64,000 nt of DNA from Synanceia verrucosa (GCA_029721515.1 CM056564.1:310001-374000); one strand, 5' to 3'. Numbered from the stretch's first letter, positions 40,912-55,060 are shown. A program made the numbers and translations. The notes: generated from the sequence alone by a model not told the origin.

Positions 40912-42185
40912 GTCGCTGTATATTATGCTGCATAGCTTAAATGTAAAATAATATAAGGTATATTAGTATAGTTGTATATTATGCTGCATATTTTAAAATG
41001 TAAAAATATACAGTATATTAGTATAGCTGTATATTATGCTGCATATTTTAAAATGTAAAATATACAGTATAATAGTATAGCTGTATATTATGCTGCATAT
41101 TTTAAAATGTAAAATATACAGTATAATAGTATAGCTGTATATTATGCTGCATAGTTTAAAATGTAAAATATACAGTATAATAGTATAGCTGTATATTATG
41201 CTGCATAGTTTAAAATGTAAAATATACAGTATAATAGTATAGCTGTATATTATGCTGCATAGTTTAAAATGTAAAATATACAGTATAATAGTATAGCTGT
41301 ATATTATGCTGCATATTTTAAATGTAAAATATACAGTATAATAGTATAGCTGTATATTATGCTGCATATTTTAAAATGTAAAATATACAGTATAATAGTA
41401 TAGCTGTATATTATGCTGCATATTTTAAAATGTAAAAACATACAGTATAATAGTATAGCTGTATATTATGCTGCATATTTTAAAATGTAAAATATACAGT
41501 ATAATAGTATAGCTGTATATGATGCTGCATATTTTAAAATGTAAAATATACAGTATAATAGTATAGCTGTATATTATGCTGCATATTTTAAAATGTAAAA
41601 CATACAGTATAATAGTATAGCTGTATATTATGCTGCATAGTTTAAAATGTAAAATATACAGTATAATAGTATAGCTGTATATTATGCTGCATATTTTAAA
41701 ATGTAAAATATACAGTATAATAGTATAGCTGTATATTATGCTGCATATTTTAAAATGTAAAATATACAGTATAATAGTATAGCTGTATATTATGCTGCAT
41801 ATTTTAAAATGTAAAACATACAGTATAATAGTATAGCTGTATATTATGCTGCATATTTTAAAATGTAAAACATACAGTATAATAGTATAGCTGTATATTA
41901 TGCTGCATATTTTAAAATGTAAAACATACAGTATAATAGTATAGCTGTATATTATGCTGCATATTTTAAAATGTAAAATATACAGTATAATAGCATAGCT
42001 GTATATTATGCTGCATATTTTAAAATGTAAAAATATACAGTATAATAGCATAGCTGTATATTATGCTGCATATTTTAAAATGTAAAAATATACAGTATAA
42101 TAGCATAGCTGTATATTATGCTGCATATTTTAAAATGTAAAAATATACAGTATAATAGTATAGCTGTATATTATGCTGCTGGTGT
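40912..42185. repeat. 54-bp palindromic minisatellite, about 23 units
   Basis: Inverted copy of 16521-17690 with about two more units and some variant units (CATAGTTTAAAATG). Confidence 0.95.
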
Positions 42186-42749
42186 GAAAGTTTTTTTTCC
42201 CTCCCTCTTCAACCTACCTGAAGATCTGAAACACCCATGGCGACATCCTGTCACTTCTTTCCATCAGCATCATCTTCTTCAGTCAGACCATCTCCCATGT
42301 TCACAAGCATTTGAAAAAAAAACACTTGTCTTTTTCTATAATTGTGCTATAGGCCTATACTATGTGTGATGTGTTGCCTTTTCATGTGTTTGTTAAGTTT
42401 ATTAAGTGGGTGAAATAAACTTGATAAAAAAACAACTGCATAGTTATTAGAGGTGCCCATCACCACAGATACCACTTTATTATTATCACAATAATTGTTA
42501 TGTAGACAGGAAAACGTGAATGAAGACATGAACAAATACATTTGTTGCGCACACGAACAGTTCTTTCATGTTTAATTAAAGAGTGGAAGATAATTAACAG
42601 ATATTATGAACATTTTAAATAACAATTACCAAACAGATAATATGAACACTTTATAAATGTAACAGTTGTTAAACACATATAATTAACTATTTACAACACA
42701 AATATTTACAATATTTTACTACAATGACAGAAGACAGTAAAACTGTGCC

Positions 42750-43892
42750 TCAGTACTGACTATGCTTATTCTTAGCCGTGTGGAACTGACCACATTTTTT
42801 GCACGTGTTGGCCTGTACAGTCTGTCTATATGGCCTCTTCTGTGCACCAGTGGCTGCAGCAGGTGCAGCAGGTGCAGGAGGTACAGCAGGTTGTGGGTTG
42901 TTGACCTGTGAATCTGCGACAGGAAGCATTAATTGTAACACAGCCACAGGTTGTCCTTCTGGTGTCCTGCAGGTGAGGATCTGTGGCGTCAGAACAGGGA
43001 CTGTACCTGGGTGTGCCGGGGGTGCAGAAGGCTCTGGAGTGGCTGAGGATGCTGCAGAGTGCTCGGGAGGAATGGGGGTGCAATAATCAACTGCCGTTGC
43101 TCCCCCAACTCCACCAAGTATTCAGCAAGCTAATCGACATGCTGGAATCCTGGCACATTCTGGTCATCAACAGCCTGTAAATACAGTTAACAGAAAACAG
43201 AAAAGAACAATGTAACATGTTCACAAATTACTGCAGTTCTTTATGGATGCTGAGGGTTAAATAAAATCATTGAAATACAAGCAACATTCCAAAATGACCA
43301 CAGTGTCACTTACAATGGTTTCATCCTCATGAGGAGAGCCGGGTGACTGGATGGAGCTGCCAGGTGGTGGAGGTGCCAGTGTGAAGCTGCTGGATGGTGA
43401 AGCCACCAGGGAGGACCTGCTAGCTACTGAAGGAGCAAGGGTGAAGCTGCCAGGTGCAGAAGACTGGATGTGGTAGCAGAAAAAGATGGTGCCTCTGTGG
43501 GGTCCTCTGTGATATCAGAGAAGCCCTCATCTTCCTCCTTACCTAGATAGATAGATAGATCGATAGATCGATAGATAGATATATAGTGTCACAGAGCACA
43601 CCATAGCAGTGTGGCACTGTCATTCAAGACGACAAAGGTCATCAGTAACATTTCCTTACTGGACTTATTTTTCTGGCCACACTTAAATTTGGCTTGGCAG
43701 CAGCAACATGTGCACCACCATATCTTGACTTGGAAAAGTGAAAAGTCAAATATTCATGATTCATGGAGCATATCAATAATTGTATACTTACCATTGTCCA
43801 ACAGCAGCCTGTTGACCTGCAGAGCCTGAACCTTGACCAGCTGCAGCAGCCTGTTGATCAGCAGAGCCAGCATCTTCACCTGTAGCTGCAGC
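42750..43892 (-). pseudogene. Spliced CxxC-tail gene, second copy, disabled
   Basis: Inverted copy of 14812-15948 with the same premature TAG and frame slip. A few Pro/Ala codons differ. Confidence 0.5.
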
Positions 43893-45051
43893 CTGTTGTC
43901 CCACAATAAAGAAAAAAATGAATGTGTGTGCTGATGAACAGACGCAGAGGCAGACGCAAACACACACACCTACTGTCGACAACCTCAACAACCTACTCTT
44001 ACAGTGGTCAGCACAGCCAGCTTGTATAATATATAGTTTTGGTTTGTTTTAGCTGATTGTCTATTATCCATACCGACTATGACATCAGCTATACCTCCCA
44101 GTTGCCTTGTAGTAAACCAGTAACACAGCTCCCATATGGATCATGGGAGAGATATATTACAGTAGAAACAGAGAGAATGAGAAACAAGAATTATTGCCAA
44201 GTAAGTTTGCACAAACAAGGAATTTAACTTGGCATCTTGGTGCATGACATATAACTAAACACATAAACATAAAAATGTAGTACAGAGATAAGAACTACAA
44301 GATGATAAAGTGACTGAGAATAAATATGGGTGCAAAAAACAGAGGCAAAAACAGTACAATATGGCAGTAGCCCATCAGTATGAGAGGAGCTCCTCCAATA
44401 TTTAAAATTAATAGAAATATCATGTCAAGAACTTGATTTTTAACAGCATCTGCACATCTTGTAGCATCAAGTATTAGTATTCACTTTAATCTGTTTGCAC
44501 TAATTATATCATTCCACTACTGTACATTCAGCTGCACATTTTGCACTTTCTGTATATACTGTAAATATTATATATGTTACATTATATTGTATGTTAAGTA
44601 CTCTGTAGGCTATATAGTGTAAAATTTACATTCAGTCCCATAAACTACACTCCAGCATATATATATATATGTATTCTGTTCCATATTAGTTATCACATAT
44701 TTATTACTGCTCTTTTGCACTTCTGGTTGGATGCAGTCTGCATTTCGTTACCTTGTACTGTGAAATGTGTGATGACAGTGAAGCTGAAACTAATCAGCGT
44801 CGTGGTTGCTACTGGAAACAATCGTTGCTACTATAAACAATCGTTGCTACTGCGTTGCTACTGTAAACAATCGTTGCTACTGTAAACAATCGCTCCGCTA
44901 AAGCTAGCGAGCTCGCCGACTGTAACCTATGGAGTTTCGTGACAGAATAAATCATACAGAGTGTCGCTACAGAGTGTCAGTATTCGTGCTGCTTCTGTCA
45001 AACATACAGTACGTGTAAAAAAAAAATGGATGCGATCTCACCAAAGTTGCA

Positions 45052-46190
45052 TCAGTCAGCTGCAGTGACCAGTTTTTCCAGCACATAAGTTTTGGCTTTG
45101 TCGGGATCTCTGAAGCTCACCCGTGTCTCATCCTCCAAAGTGATCCTGAGATCCGCAGGCTACCACAGCCCAAAGCGGATGCCCTTACATGAGCGCAACA
45201 GGTTGCGCACCTCGGTGAAGGCTGCTCGCTGTCTGGTGACAGCCTGGGTGAAGTCCGGCAGAACACGAACTATGTCCCCTTCGCTTGTTTTTATTTGTCG
45301 CAGCATCGCAGCCTTCCTCAAAGTCTCTTCCTTCTCTTGAAAGTAATGGCACCTCGCAATGAAAGACCTCGGAGACTGGTTGTCAAGTGTTGACTTGCTT
45401 GTCAGAGCACGATGAGCCTGGTCAATAACTGGTGTCTTGTCCAGCTGTAGCAACTCCCGGAGCATCTCGGCGGTTAACTGGACCGTCCGTTTTCCATTCT
45501 CCCGACCCTCTTTCACTCCAACCACTCGGATGTTGCATCGATGTGACCTCGCTTCTAAATCCTCAGCTCTATCTTTCAGCGTTATGATCTCCTTCTTCAT
45601 ACGAGTCAGCTCCTGTTTCAGCGCGGTAACTGTGTCTGACTGCTCGTTAGCCGCCGTCTCCAGGTGTGCCACACGTCCCTCGAGTGCTGCAATGCGGGCC
45701 TCGGCTAGCTCGTTAGCCTTCTTAAACTCACTCTGTAGGACCTCAGTTTGAGTGCGCAGTTCCGCACTCTGTGTTTCTGCCCTCTGGTCGATCTTGGCAA
45801 TCAGTTCGTCTCAGATCGCATATGGCTTGTATAATCGTATCTTGGTCAAAGGGGAACTTGACGTTACTCTGGGTTGAGGTAGCCTGGGAGCTATCACTAG
45901 TGTTAGCTTGTTTAGCAGTCCCGCGTTTGTCAGACATGACAGTGTTTTAGCTTGTTGAACTCATTTGTTTAGACAATTATGTCCGTTGACTGCTGACTTA
46001 GGCAAATAGAAAAACCGTGATAAAGCGGTTGTGAAATCGAGCAAAAGCCTCATTAACAGCTTTCTGGTGTTAAGCTCTGTCCCCTCACGTCTTCCCTACA
46101 TGGCGCCGCACCGGAAGTCCAAGTCAACATCGCCATTGGAGGAGATTGTTGAAGCGACGCAACGCGATTGGTCACTCGGCCCAACTTTCT
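45052..46190 (-). pseudogene. L1/Tx1-type ORF1, second copy
   Basis: Inverted copy of 12475-13608 with the same frameshift and TAG, and about one residue change (T for P in the KRPVQL segment). Confidence 0.75.
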
Positions 46191-46207
46191 CCGACATTTC
46201 TCAACAT

Positions 46208-46269
46208 TCTACCCTGCTGAGCGGTTGCAGTCTCTTCTGGAGGCATGGGTTCAAATCCCATTCCTGGCA
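46208..46269 (+). pseudogene. tRNA-Leu relic with internal deletion
   Basis: Inverted copy of 12391-12452. Confidence 0.7.
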
Positions 46270-46490
46270 GTGAGTGTTTTTCAATGCAGTTGTTGCTTTT
46301 AACATCCTGTTGGGGAAGAAAAGTAAAGAATTTTCTCTGTGTTGGACAAAATGTGATGAATGACAGTTTTCCCAGTACAGAAGCAGCATGTCTGTATGCA
46401 TTTCAACAATTGTAACAAGTATTTCAAAAGAAGTTCTTGAGTTTCCCACATCCTCCGTGAATGTTTAGCCTACTAAATGACTCAAGTTGG

Positions 46491-46527
46491 CCAGAAAATT
46501 ATCTGAGTTCAAATCTCGGTGGAACCT
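46491..46527 (+). pseudogene. tRNA-Gln 3' half
   Basis: Inverted copy of 12133-12169. Confidence 0.75.
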
Positions 46528-47911
46528 AAATTTAAGCTTGAGTCCAATGTTAAGAATGCAGCTTTTCCACGTTCCATGTCAACGTTAAACTTGGTACTCA
46601 GACTGAATACAGTGCTTTGTTGAGGGTACCTTTTTTCATCTGCCATTGAGACCTGAAACAACAAAGATTTTATCTGTCTTCACCAAAAACATCTCCAAAT
46701 GTAAAGCTATACTGTGTCATTCTGTTCAGAAACACTTTTTGTTATATTGGGTGAAATGGTCCTTTTAAAAAAGAATGAAAAGAATCAGACCTCTGTGGCA
46801 GCTGCAGGAATGTAAAACTCTGACCAATCCCTGCCATTACAAATGGAAAGAACCAATCAGATGCCTTCATGTCTCATCCTGCTCATGTCTCCCCTCTGTC
46901 CCTCCCTCCTCCCCACTGTTGCTGGAAATATCCAGCACACTCCTCTGCAGAAATACAGAGTTAGCAGGACAATCTGTTCTGTAGGGAACAATGGCAGAGA
47001 AAATGCAGCCAAAAATACCACTTCCAGCATTATTTCTGATGGCTCACCCTGCTAAACAGACAAAGAGAAGAAAGAGGAGGCAGAAACAGCTGCAACAAAA
47101 CTCTGGATAAAGCTAAGAGGACAAACCAGAGTGAACATCGGTGGAGACACTGAGGCATCTGAAGGGACTGAAAAGTGATGCAGAAGTTGTTTTCTTCCTG
47201 TTAGACAGGTAATTATTTGTTCAGCTTCGGGAGGAGTTATTATGTTAATGAAATGTGTAATTTTGTGATCGTCTCAACTTCCCGCTTTGATTTATGTGGT
47301 GTATACCGTCTCTGTAAGCTCCAACTACATCTCCCAGGAGCCCCAATATTACTCACAGGCTGCAGGAGACCACAATCAGTGACCCGCTGCTGAAAAACCA
47401 CTTTGATGTAAAAATATGTCAGTGGCACTCAATGAGTTAACAATGATTGTATGAACAACCAGAGTTTGTCTCTTAGACCAGAGTCTTCATGATGTTGACT
47501 GATCTGCAGTCAGCTGACACCATTTAACAAGCCCTGTAGTTAACTTCTTCATTTAGTTTCATCCTCAGGTCTGTGGAGACTTTATCACTGCTAAATAATA
47601 GATTTAGCCTGTTAGCCGTTAGCATCCATCTGATTAGCTGCACAAACATGCTTAGCTTGTAGCATGCTTAGCTCATAGATGCTAACTCAAACTGGAAGTA
47701 CTTAAGTGATATTTTCATTCTGTTTTCCATAAGGTTCATATTACATTTGATGTCGCCACTGAGCTGTCTGGGAGTTTTTCAAAATAAAACAACCCATTTA
47801 GAAGTGTATTCTAGTTCTTCTCCATGACTGCAGGAGGAAGCAGCTGTGTTGTTCAAATGGCACAGTGAGTGACAACAGAGCCTCTCCTTTAATGTGAATT
47901 ATAAGAACTGC

Positions 47912-47979
47912 TGGAAATGCCAGGAATTGAAACCAGGACATTATACATGCGAAGCATCTTAACCAACCACCATACCACC
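47912..47979 (-). pseudogene. tRNA-Ala(CGC) relic
   Basis: Inverted copy of 10681-10748. The adjoining Ala flank is at 47450-47895. Confidence 0.6.
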
Positions 47980-48071
47980 AATCACTGTTGAAAAGTAGGC
48001 CATCCATGACTCTCCTGCTTACTTTCAGACAAAATAAAAGCAACACTATACTATCACTGGAGGAAAAGGAC

Positions 48072-48144
48072 TGTGATTGCTGGGAATCAAACTCAGGTGA
48101 ACTGCTTGGAAGGCAGCTATGCTCACCACTATACCACCATCACA
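48072..48144 (-). tRNA. tRNA-Gly(TCC)-like, second copy
   Basis: Inverted copy of 10516-10588 with no change noticed. Confidence 0.7.
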
Positions 48145-48394
48145 GGTCAAGAGGACAGTGTCCACAAAGTCTGCAATTTATCTCCACATTGAGACTAAAA
48201 AAGTTCCAAAAACATCCTGCCTCATCCCAGAAGGTTCTGACTGACCACAGACCAGTTGCAGTGACTTCATACATCATCTCCTCAGATCCCAGGTTCACCA
48301 TGCACTCAGTCTACAGTTTGAGTACCAGGAGAGGATGAGGTGAAATGATGCTTTCCTACAGTATATCAATACAAGAAAATTGGAGAGAAAATAC

Positions 48395-48504
48395 ATCAGA
48401 AGTGGGATTGAAAACACATTCCTATTCAGAGTTCAGAAGCCCCACTATAGAGAAAAGACTTCAGTCTTTGAGCAAGGTGCCTTAAACCACTCTGTCATTC
48501 TGAA
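48395..48504 (-). pseudogene. tRNA-Leu(CAA) relic with intron
   Basis: Inverted copy of 10156-10266. Confidence 0.7.
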
Positions 48505-49169
48505 ACAACAACTATCAAACAACACTGTTGAATAACTTAATATATTCTGCAATTTTCTAAATCTCAGTTGCCTCAAACAATCAGAGGTCCTTACTAAAGA
48601 TAGCATTGAAATACAGTAGATGATTGTGTTGTTCAAAAAATTACACTATCCCTGTCATACATATCAGGAATTTTTTTATGATATTAATTATGATGCTGGA
48701 TTAATCCATGTTAGTGCGCTAATTTCGATAGTCCAATGAACAACATATAGTCTAGTAACAACATAGAGTCTAGAAACCACAACATCCAAAGAAGGAGCAG
48801 TTATCTCTATAAAAAGACACTGGCCTGTTATTTATCTTTAAATATTTTATCGTACTATCATTGCTACTTCGTTAGCTAGCTAGCTATAGTTGAAAAAAAT
48901 TGTCATATTTTTGTTTTGTAAACATTAGAAGACATACCTCAATATTTGGCCTTCTTCTTCTCCTCGTCTTTTCTCTTTTTCACCCTTGTACTCCTGAAGG
49001 CTTGGCTGTTTTCATCGTGTGGAATTTGTAAAGAAAACATATTTAACAGTGTCTGCTTCAGGATAGCTGTCCATCAACTGTGTTAGCTGTAGCTTCCTGT
49101 GCTCCCCACTACTCTCTCTATACGGCTCTGGTCTCCATAGACTGAACTACTGCTGCTATAAAACAGTCA

Positions 49170-49241
49170 TTCCTCTAGAGGGAGTTAAACCCCAGCCACC
49201 AGCATGAAAACCAGTGATCCAAACCACTAGACCAGATGGGA
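49170..49241 (-). pseudogene. tRNA-Glu(TTC) relic
   Basis: Inverted copy of 9435-9506. Confidence 0.75.
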
Positions 49242-49854
49242 CTGATGTGTTAGTCCTCTGTCCACCACCATCACTGCAGAGCAGGTTAACAGAGAGCTGA
49301 GGAGATCTTGTCCTAACAAGGCAGCCAGACTGGAACAGGATGAGCTCCATCTCCTCCAAACTTTGTTTGGTGAAATATGTTCAAGTCTATCAGCAACAAT
49401 AACTAGCAGATTCATGTGTAGTGCATAGACTGTAAAAAGAATGGACGTAGCACCCATGACGTCACCCATTGGTTTGGGGGAGTCCTTTTTGTGCTCCTAT
49501 CATGGGCATGTGAACTGTTCCATCTTGGATTTCAGTGGGCGTGTACTTTCCCTATTTGGAGGAGAGGCGGTAACTTTACGGGTCAGCCGGCTGAGATCCC
49601 GCCCACTGAACTCAAGTTAACCGTGCCGAACTGAGCTAGCCTAAAGCTATTCAGCTAGGCTAGGCTAACAATCAGCTACAGGCAGATCGTAATGCCAGCG
49701 GCAAAATATGCCGACACATACCAATAAGTGGCAGCATCCAAGTAAACTCTATTTTACACAGCCTATGGGTACTGGATAAAATAGTACTAGATATTTACAC
49801 ACGGAAAAAAATGCAACACAATCCTTTGATGGTCGATTAGTACAATCAACAATC

Positions 49855-50006
49855 CCCATGCATGTTTTTGGATGGTGGGAGGAAGACAGAGTACCCGGAG
49901 AGAACCCACGCAAACACAGGGAGAACATGCAAACTTCACATCGGGAACCGGGTACCTTCTTGTTGTGAGGCGACAGTGCTAACCATTGCACCACCGTGCC
50001 GCCCAC
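49855..50006 (-). repeat. SINE 5' half inside unclassified repeat
   Basis: Inverted copy of 8674-8822. The host repeat is at 49428-50420. Confidence 0.8.
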
Positions 50007-51252
50007 ACACGCCATATTGCCAGAAACAAACACAGACCCCTGGGTGTAGCCTAGCCTAGCTCAGACGACGCTTTAGCAAAGAGCTAACTGCTGGTAGCTG
50101 TCTGTGAACCTGTCACTCAATGTAACCACGCCCTAATTTATGCAAGAATTTTAAGCCTAAATAACACTAAAACGGTTGTGGTAAAAAAAAAATTCACCCC
50201 CCTCACAGTGTTTACAGAGGTGGAGACTATCAGTAGAGACCAAAAAATCAAAATGTACCAGGCTGTAAATGTGTTTTTTAAAGCTGTAAAGTCGGTTATT
50301 TTAACATGGTGGTCAATGGAGAATTGCTCACTTCCGGAGCCAGCCCCCAGCGGCCGGACGGGAATTGCAGCTTTTTGAACGTGGAAGTGGTTCCCTTGGG
50401 AGAACTACACACCTAGAGTGGAGGGCAGCTTCTGAATCTGAATCATCTGAAAAAAATATTTTGAAATTGTGATGGTGAGGGCTACGTATTCCCCACAGAC
50501 ATAATTTTCCAGCAAAACGTTGGAAATCTTGTGCCGGTCATAGTGATGTGCCTCTGGTGTCTGTGAGATTTATAGTTTTGGCTCCATGCCCCTAATTAGG
50601 GCAACAACTCCAAAAACTCCTCCATAGACTGCAATGTTAATTTTCAGAGGAAAATCCTGAAAAAAGCAGAAATTCCTCCTTTGGGAAAACTGCCACTGTC
50701 GGCCTTCTGAGTGGAGTAGAGACATAAAATTTTCACCACTGTGATCCTCAAGAGCTCTTGCCACCTCTCGTCCAAAAACAAAGTCATACTCCTTATAGTT
50801 TTTGATTAATGGAGAGGAGTCCGGCATGGTCCGACTCAGTTCAACTGAATGGGAGTCTAAGGGGAGAGAAGCTCCTGGAGGAGCGTGTCTAGACTTTTTC
50901 ATAGGGGTGCCCCAAGGGGTGCCGAAGCCATGCAGGGGTGGCCAGCAGGATTAGGTGATATGCATGCGCCTCCATCAACATAGCATCATTCACATCCAAA
51001 AATCTAAGTTCTACTCTTTACGTTTTTTTTATACGAGAGGTGATTCGACAAGTCAGTTATAATCAGTGACAGAGTGTGAATGGATGTTGGTGCATATGTG
51101 TCAGGTGGGGGATCCACATAGACACATATATAGAGATTAAGTGATAATACAGACTTCTGTATATACATACACACAGAGGACTAACTGTTTCCTAACAGGA
51201 AGCAGAGAGGCATGCTGGGAAGTCTTCTTACTTCTCCCTTCATTGTTCTAAT

Positions 51253-51318
51253 TTGGCTGTAGCACAGTGGGTAGGGTGGTAGCCTCCAAACCAGTTGTTG
51301 GGAGTTTGAATCCCACAT
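51253..51318 (+). repeat. tRNA-like SINE head
   Basis: Inverted copy of 7357-7423, followed by the AT-rich tandem repeat at 51346-51546. Confidence 0.5.
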
Positions 51319-51555
51319 TCTGCTTCATCATTACAAACATGAGTTTAAGACATATTCAATATTAAACTTTTAAATTAAATTCAAATATTTTCAACATTCA
51401 ACTTTTAAATTTCATTCTAAAATTTTCAACATTCAACTTTTAAATAAAAGTTACACATTTTCAACATTCAACTTTTCAATTTAATTCTAAAATTTCAACT
51501 TAAATTAAATTCAAACATTTTCAACATTCAACTTTCAAAATCTAATTCTAAAATT

Positions 51556-51783
51556 TTAAACATTTCACTAATAAGTCGTTTGCAAACTTCACAATGTGGT
51601 TGGCAGCAGACCTGGGGACGCTGTTATGTGTCATCAGGCTGTGTCCTGAGCCTGTGCTGAGGGTGACCAGACTGGAGGAGTTCTGTCCGACCTGCACAGA
51701 TTGTGGTCTGTCAGAGAAGAAGTCTAGCAGCCAGTTGCACAGGGGTGTGCTGGAGCTGATAGCCTGTATGCCCACAAGATGAT
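51556..51783 (-). pseudogene. LINE reverse transcriptase relic
   Basis: Inverted copy of 6893-7120. Confidence 0.7.
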
Positions 51784-51815
51784 GGAGACTGACCCAGACG
51801 TGGCATACTCACCTA

Positions 51816-52415
51816 TGTTGGTGTGACCATTGTAAGTGGCAGCTGAAGCTCTTTGCTGTGCACAAGGCTTTGCCTGGAAACCTCAAATCTTAAATGCCTA
51901 AACAAGCAGCTGCATGAGAAAAATTAACAGACCAGACATTCAGTGTCTGGGCGTGCATATAATTAAAACAAACCATAACTAGCAAACATGTCTATGCTTA
52001 AAACAAATCATAAGATAGCACAAGCATGACCTTTCACATCTCAACAGGGCCTATCTTATCATGTTAGGGAAAACAGAACCTCTTTTTCCCGCTGTGTGAA
52101 ACCTTCCTATTGTCTCCTGGAGATACATAACCGCAATGACCACAAATCTATTGGTTACAAAATGCTTAGGAAATGAATCAACAAGAGTCTGGAGAAGAAT
52201 ACATTGTAATTTTACCATGCACTCTGAGTGTGAAAGACCTAGGCAGTAGGATGAGAATGATGTGACCTTAAAAAGAGAAATAAATCCAGTCTGCAGCTTT
52301 TACGTGCAGCTGAAAAACCATCATTTAAGCAACGCCTCTGGTTATATGATTTTTAAACTCATGCTAATAAAAATATAGCGACAATCTAACAAAATGCATA
52401 CACAAAATCCTAACA
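51816..52415 (-). repeat. Candidate retroviral LTR, second copy
   Basis: Inverted copy of 6261-6860. Confidence 0.45.
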
Positions 52416-52475
52416 ATTCCCTCTGTTGATCTCATCTCCACATGAGATCACACACTTAACATCTGGTAGGGCGAG

Positions 52476-52913
52476 AGCGATTCCCCTCCAATCACAGTTG
52501 AAATCAATCTACCTGAAAGAGATCTGACACAGGGGTTACAACAACAACCACAAAGTACAAACAAAATTATTACTACAACAAATGAAGAATGATTATGAAT
52601 ATTGAAATTAAAAACCATCATTTCTACTTGCCAAACCACCAATCAAGGAGTGATCCCAACTGATTATCTATGCCAGCATGTTCCTTCAGCTCCTCAGAGA
52701 GGTTTCTCAGGCCTGCCAGGGCTCTGCTCACTGATCCACCAGGAGCTCTATTGTTAAGGATGAAAGTACAACAACGGGTATCTCCAAACATAAAGCATAC
52801 TTAACCTTTTTCAGCTGGAAGCATATCTAAATCCATTCTATTTTGCACCATCATCACAGAAGTTGCAGCCAGTTGTTCATGTAAACCAGCTATGGTGTCT
52901 CTAGTCATAGTAT
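52476..52913 (-). pseudogene. Envelope transmembrane relic, second copy
   Basis: Inverted copy of 5763-6200 with the same internal stops. Confidence 0.7.
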
Positions 52914-53190
52914 TAAATCTAAACTTTAATTTAATCAATGGAATTAATTAATACCATTTACATTCTTGCAGTGAACTACTGAAGGAGAAAATGTTAAAGA
53001 CCATGAGAGCCAGTTACACAGGCACACACAGATTTTTTTGTTTCAACAGCTGCAGGACACTCACCCCTCCCTCTGTGCGCACCAGCTTGCAGACTGTCTT
53101 GTTAGGTGGTGGGCCAAGGGGAGATTTTGTGTATTTAAACGATCCCCACTGAGGGAGGACCTAATTTTTTGTGGACAACATCTTCATTTT

Positions 53191-53391
53191 TCAACAAATG
53201 AAACAAAAGGAGTCCGACATGCATGCATTGTCCAATGATACATCTCGAAATTTGCCGGTTACCATGGATACATTGTTAAACTGCTGCTGCGGCTGTAAGC
53301 TAACGTTATAGGAGTACAGTACATAATCAAGATAAAGATCGCAGTACACGCTTACACACAATGCTAATATAACAACAAATTTAAATATCAA
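53191..53391 (-). CDS. Doubtful open frame, shortened copy of 5179-5456
   Basis: The first 55 or so codons match 5179-5340. About 100 bases, including the C-terminal part and the possible splice donor, are missing here. Confidence 0.15.
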   Translation of the reverse strand: MIFKFVVILALCVSVYCDLYLDYVLYSYNVSLQPQQQFNNVSMVTGKFRDVSLDNACMSDSFCFIC

Positions 53392-54087
53392 TCACTTTAA
53401 GAGGAGATGAAATTAATCAAGTTAACTGACAGTTCGTCATCAAGCTTGATAAAAGCAGGGAAATGTATAATTTAGATGTCGATCTGTCATCCCTTCTTTT
53501 GAAAACTTACGTCTTCTGAAAAAATGTCATTGTGAACTTTGCACATAAAACTGATTTCCAACATCTGACATCCAGTAAGATGTTATTTTTTTCATCTCTG
53601 ACAAAATTAGCATAATGTCATAAAAATTAGCCACACACATACTACACTCCTCCTCTTGAAACTACATTTGCTGGCAAACCACAGAAATGGAGTGCTGTAT
53701 GCATCTTTTGGGTCCTGTAACCCCCTTTATAGACACAGGATGGAAGAAAAATTTTGACTTTTGCTGTGTTTCTGTGGAAAGACTTAGTACCAGAGAGAGT
53801 ACTGGGGCAGAAGAGCCAGAGCTTAGATTTAACCTTAAAACCAAGGTTTGTTGTCATACTAAATAGTCGTTATGTGGATGGCTTTAGCTTGCCAAGAGAC
53901 TGAACATGGAAGTTAGCTTTGACTACATATATGTTCATTATCTGTACTTATATATTTTATAATTGTGTTAACTTATAATCATTTGTCTCTGCGCTAAGAT
54001 TAATGGAGCTTTAAAATGTTACCAACAGTAAGATTATTTTAATGTATTGTACTTGAGGGTGGCACAGTGGTGTAGTGTTTAGCGCTT

Positions 54088-55060
54088 ATAAATAAGTTAA
54101 CTGTAAACCTCAAACTTCAGGAACCTGCTGCAATTCCAGCAAACAGTGGCTATCACAGAGACTGCTACAGCCACTTTACAAACATGACAAACATAAAGCG
54201 AGCCCAGAGAAGATGTGAAAAGGCACCTTTATTTCAGAAAGAGGCTGAAAAACAGGGTAGGAGTCAAATCAGAACACTCATGTCAATGTGAATCTTGAAC
54301 TTCAGCTGTGAGTCTAAGACAAATAATAGAAATGATAATTTGATTTGATTTCGCCCATAGTCAAGGCAATACAATGACCAAAAAATGAAAAAAAACAAAC
54401 AAGAATACAACAAAAACATTATATACACCTCCTGAAAAAAAAGACAAAACATGGATAAAAATGCAAGCTATTATACGAGGCACATGCAGATGTTTTTGTC
54501 CCCAACTGTAATCTTTGGAAGTGTACCTGAGAGTTAAAATAACAATAAATATGGTGCCACTAACCTGACATGTTCAATCTGTTATAATGTAATGAAGAAA
54601 AGCCTAAATGTGTTGTCTGCTTCTTGTTTTTTAGAGCTAGAGGTAGAAAGAGAAACAGACTATGGTGAGGGAACTGCAGCAAAGACACAGGCTCTGAGAT
54701 CACACACTGGTGACCTCCACACATCCAAGCGGTCACCACACCTTCTGCCAGTACAATGCATAATTTGAAAACATGAAAAATACAAAAATGAGTCATACAC
54801 CTGGAAAAGAATTAAAGACAAACTGATTCAGTGTGAAACAATCACAGCTGGTAAACTGCTTCTGGCAGCTGAAGAAAGAAGAGATGAGTCTTCTTCTGCA
54901 CATTCGGGACAGGGACTTAGTGGCCAGTGAAGCAAGATACCACTTCACCTGTTTCACAGACTATACTCGGTACCTTCTAAAAAGACAAATGAGACAACAG
55001 AGAGCAACTCGTATGAAAATGGGTACAAGTATTTCTGCGAGACTGTGATTGAGGAGAGGC
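54088..55060 (+). pseudogene. Teleost multi-copy gene with YH-x2-C modules, broken
   Basis: Exon 54088-54256 encodes a module GYHRDCYSHFTNMTNIKRAQ and ends at a GTAGGA donor. A second exon begins after a TTTTTTAG acceptor near 54631, encodes a segment with QCII then ESYTWKRIKDKLIQCETI, and ends in a second module EARYHFTCFTDYTRYL. A TGA at 54766 replaces a residue expected to be Cys, and a frame change separates the two parts of exon 2. Paired YH-x2-C-[YF]-x2-[YF]T modules resemble those of abundant uncharacterised fish proteins, possibly zinc-binding. Function is unknown. A partial inverted copy is at 3704-4480. Confidence 0.55.

Larger units (their letters stand above)
39896..54869. repeat. 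Inverted partner of contig 2
   Basis: See 3704-18703. This copy lies inside a longer contig and continues past both ends of the match (GP element and Ala cassette on the left, the rest of the YH-x2-C pseudogene on the right), so it is probably the better representation of the locus. Confidence 0.93.
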
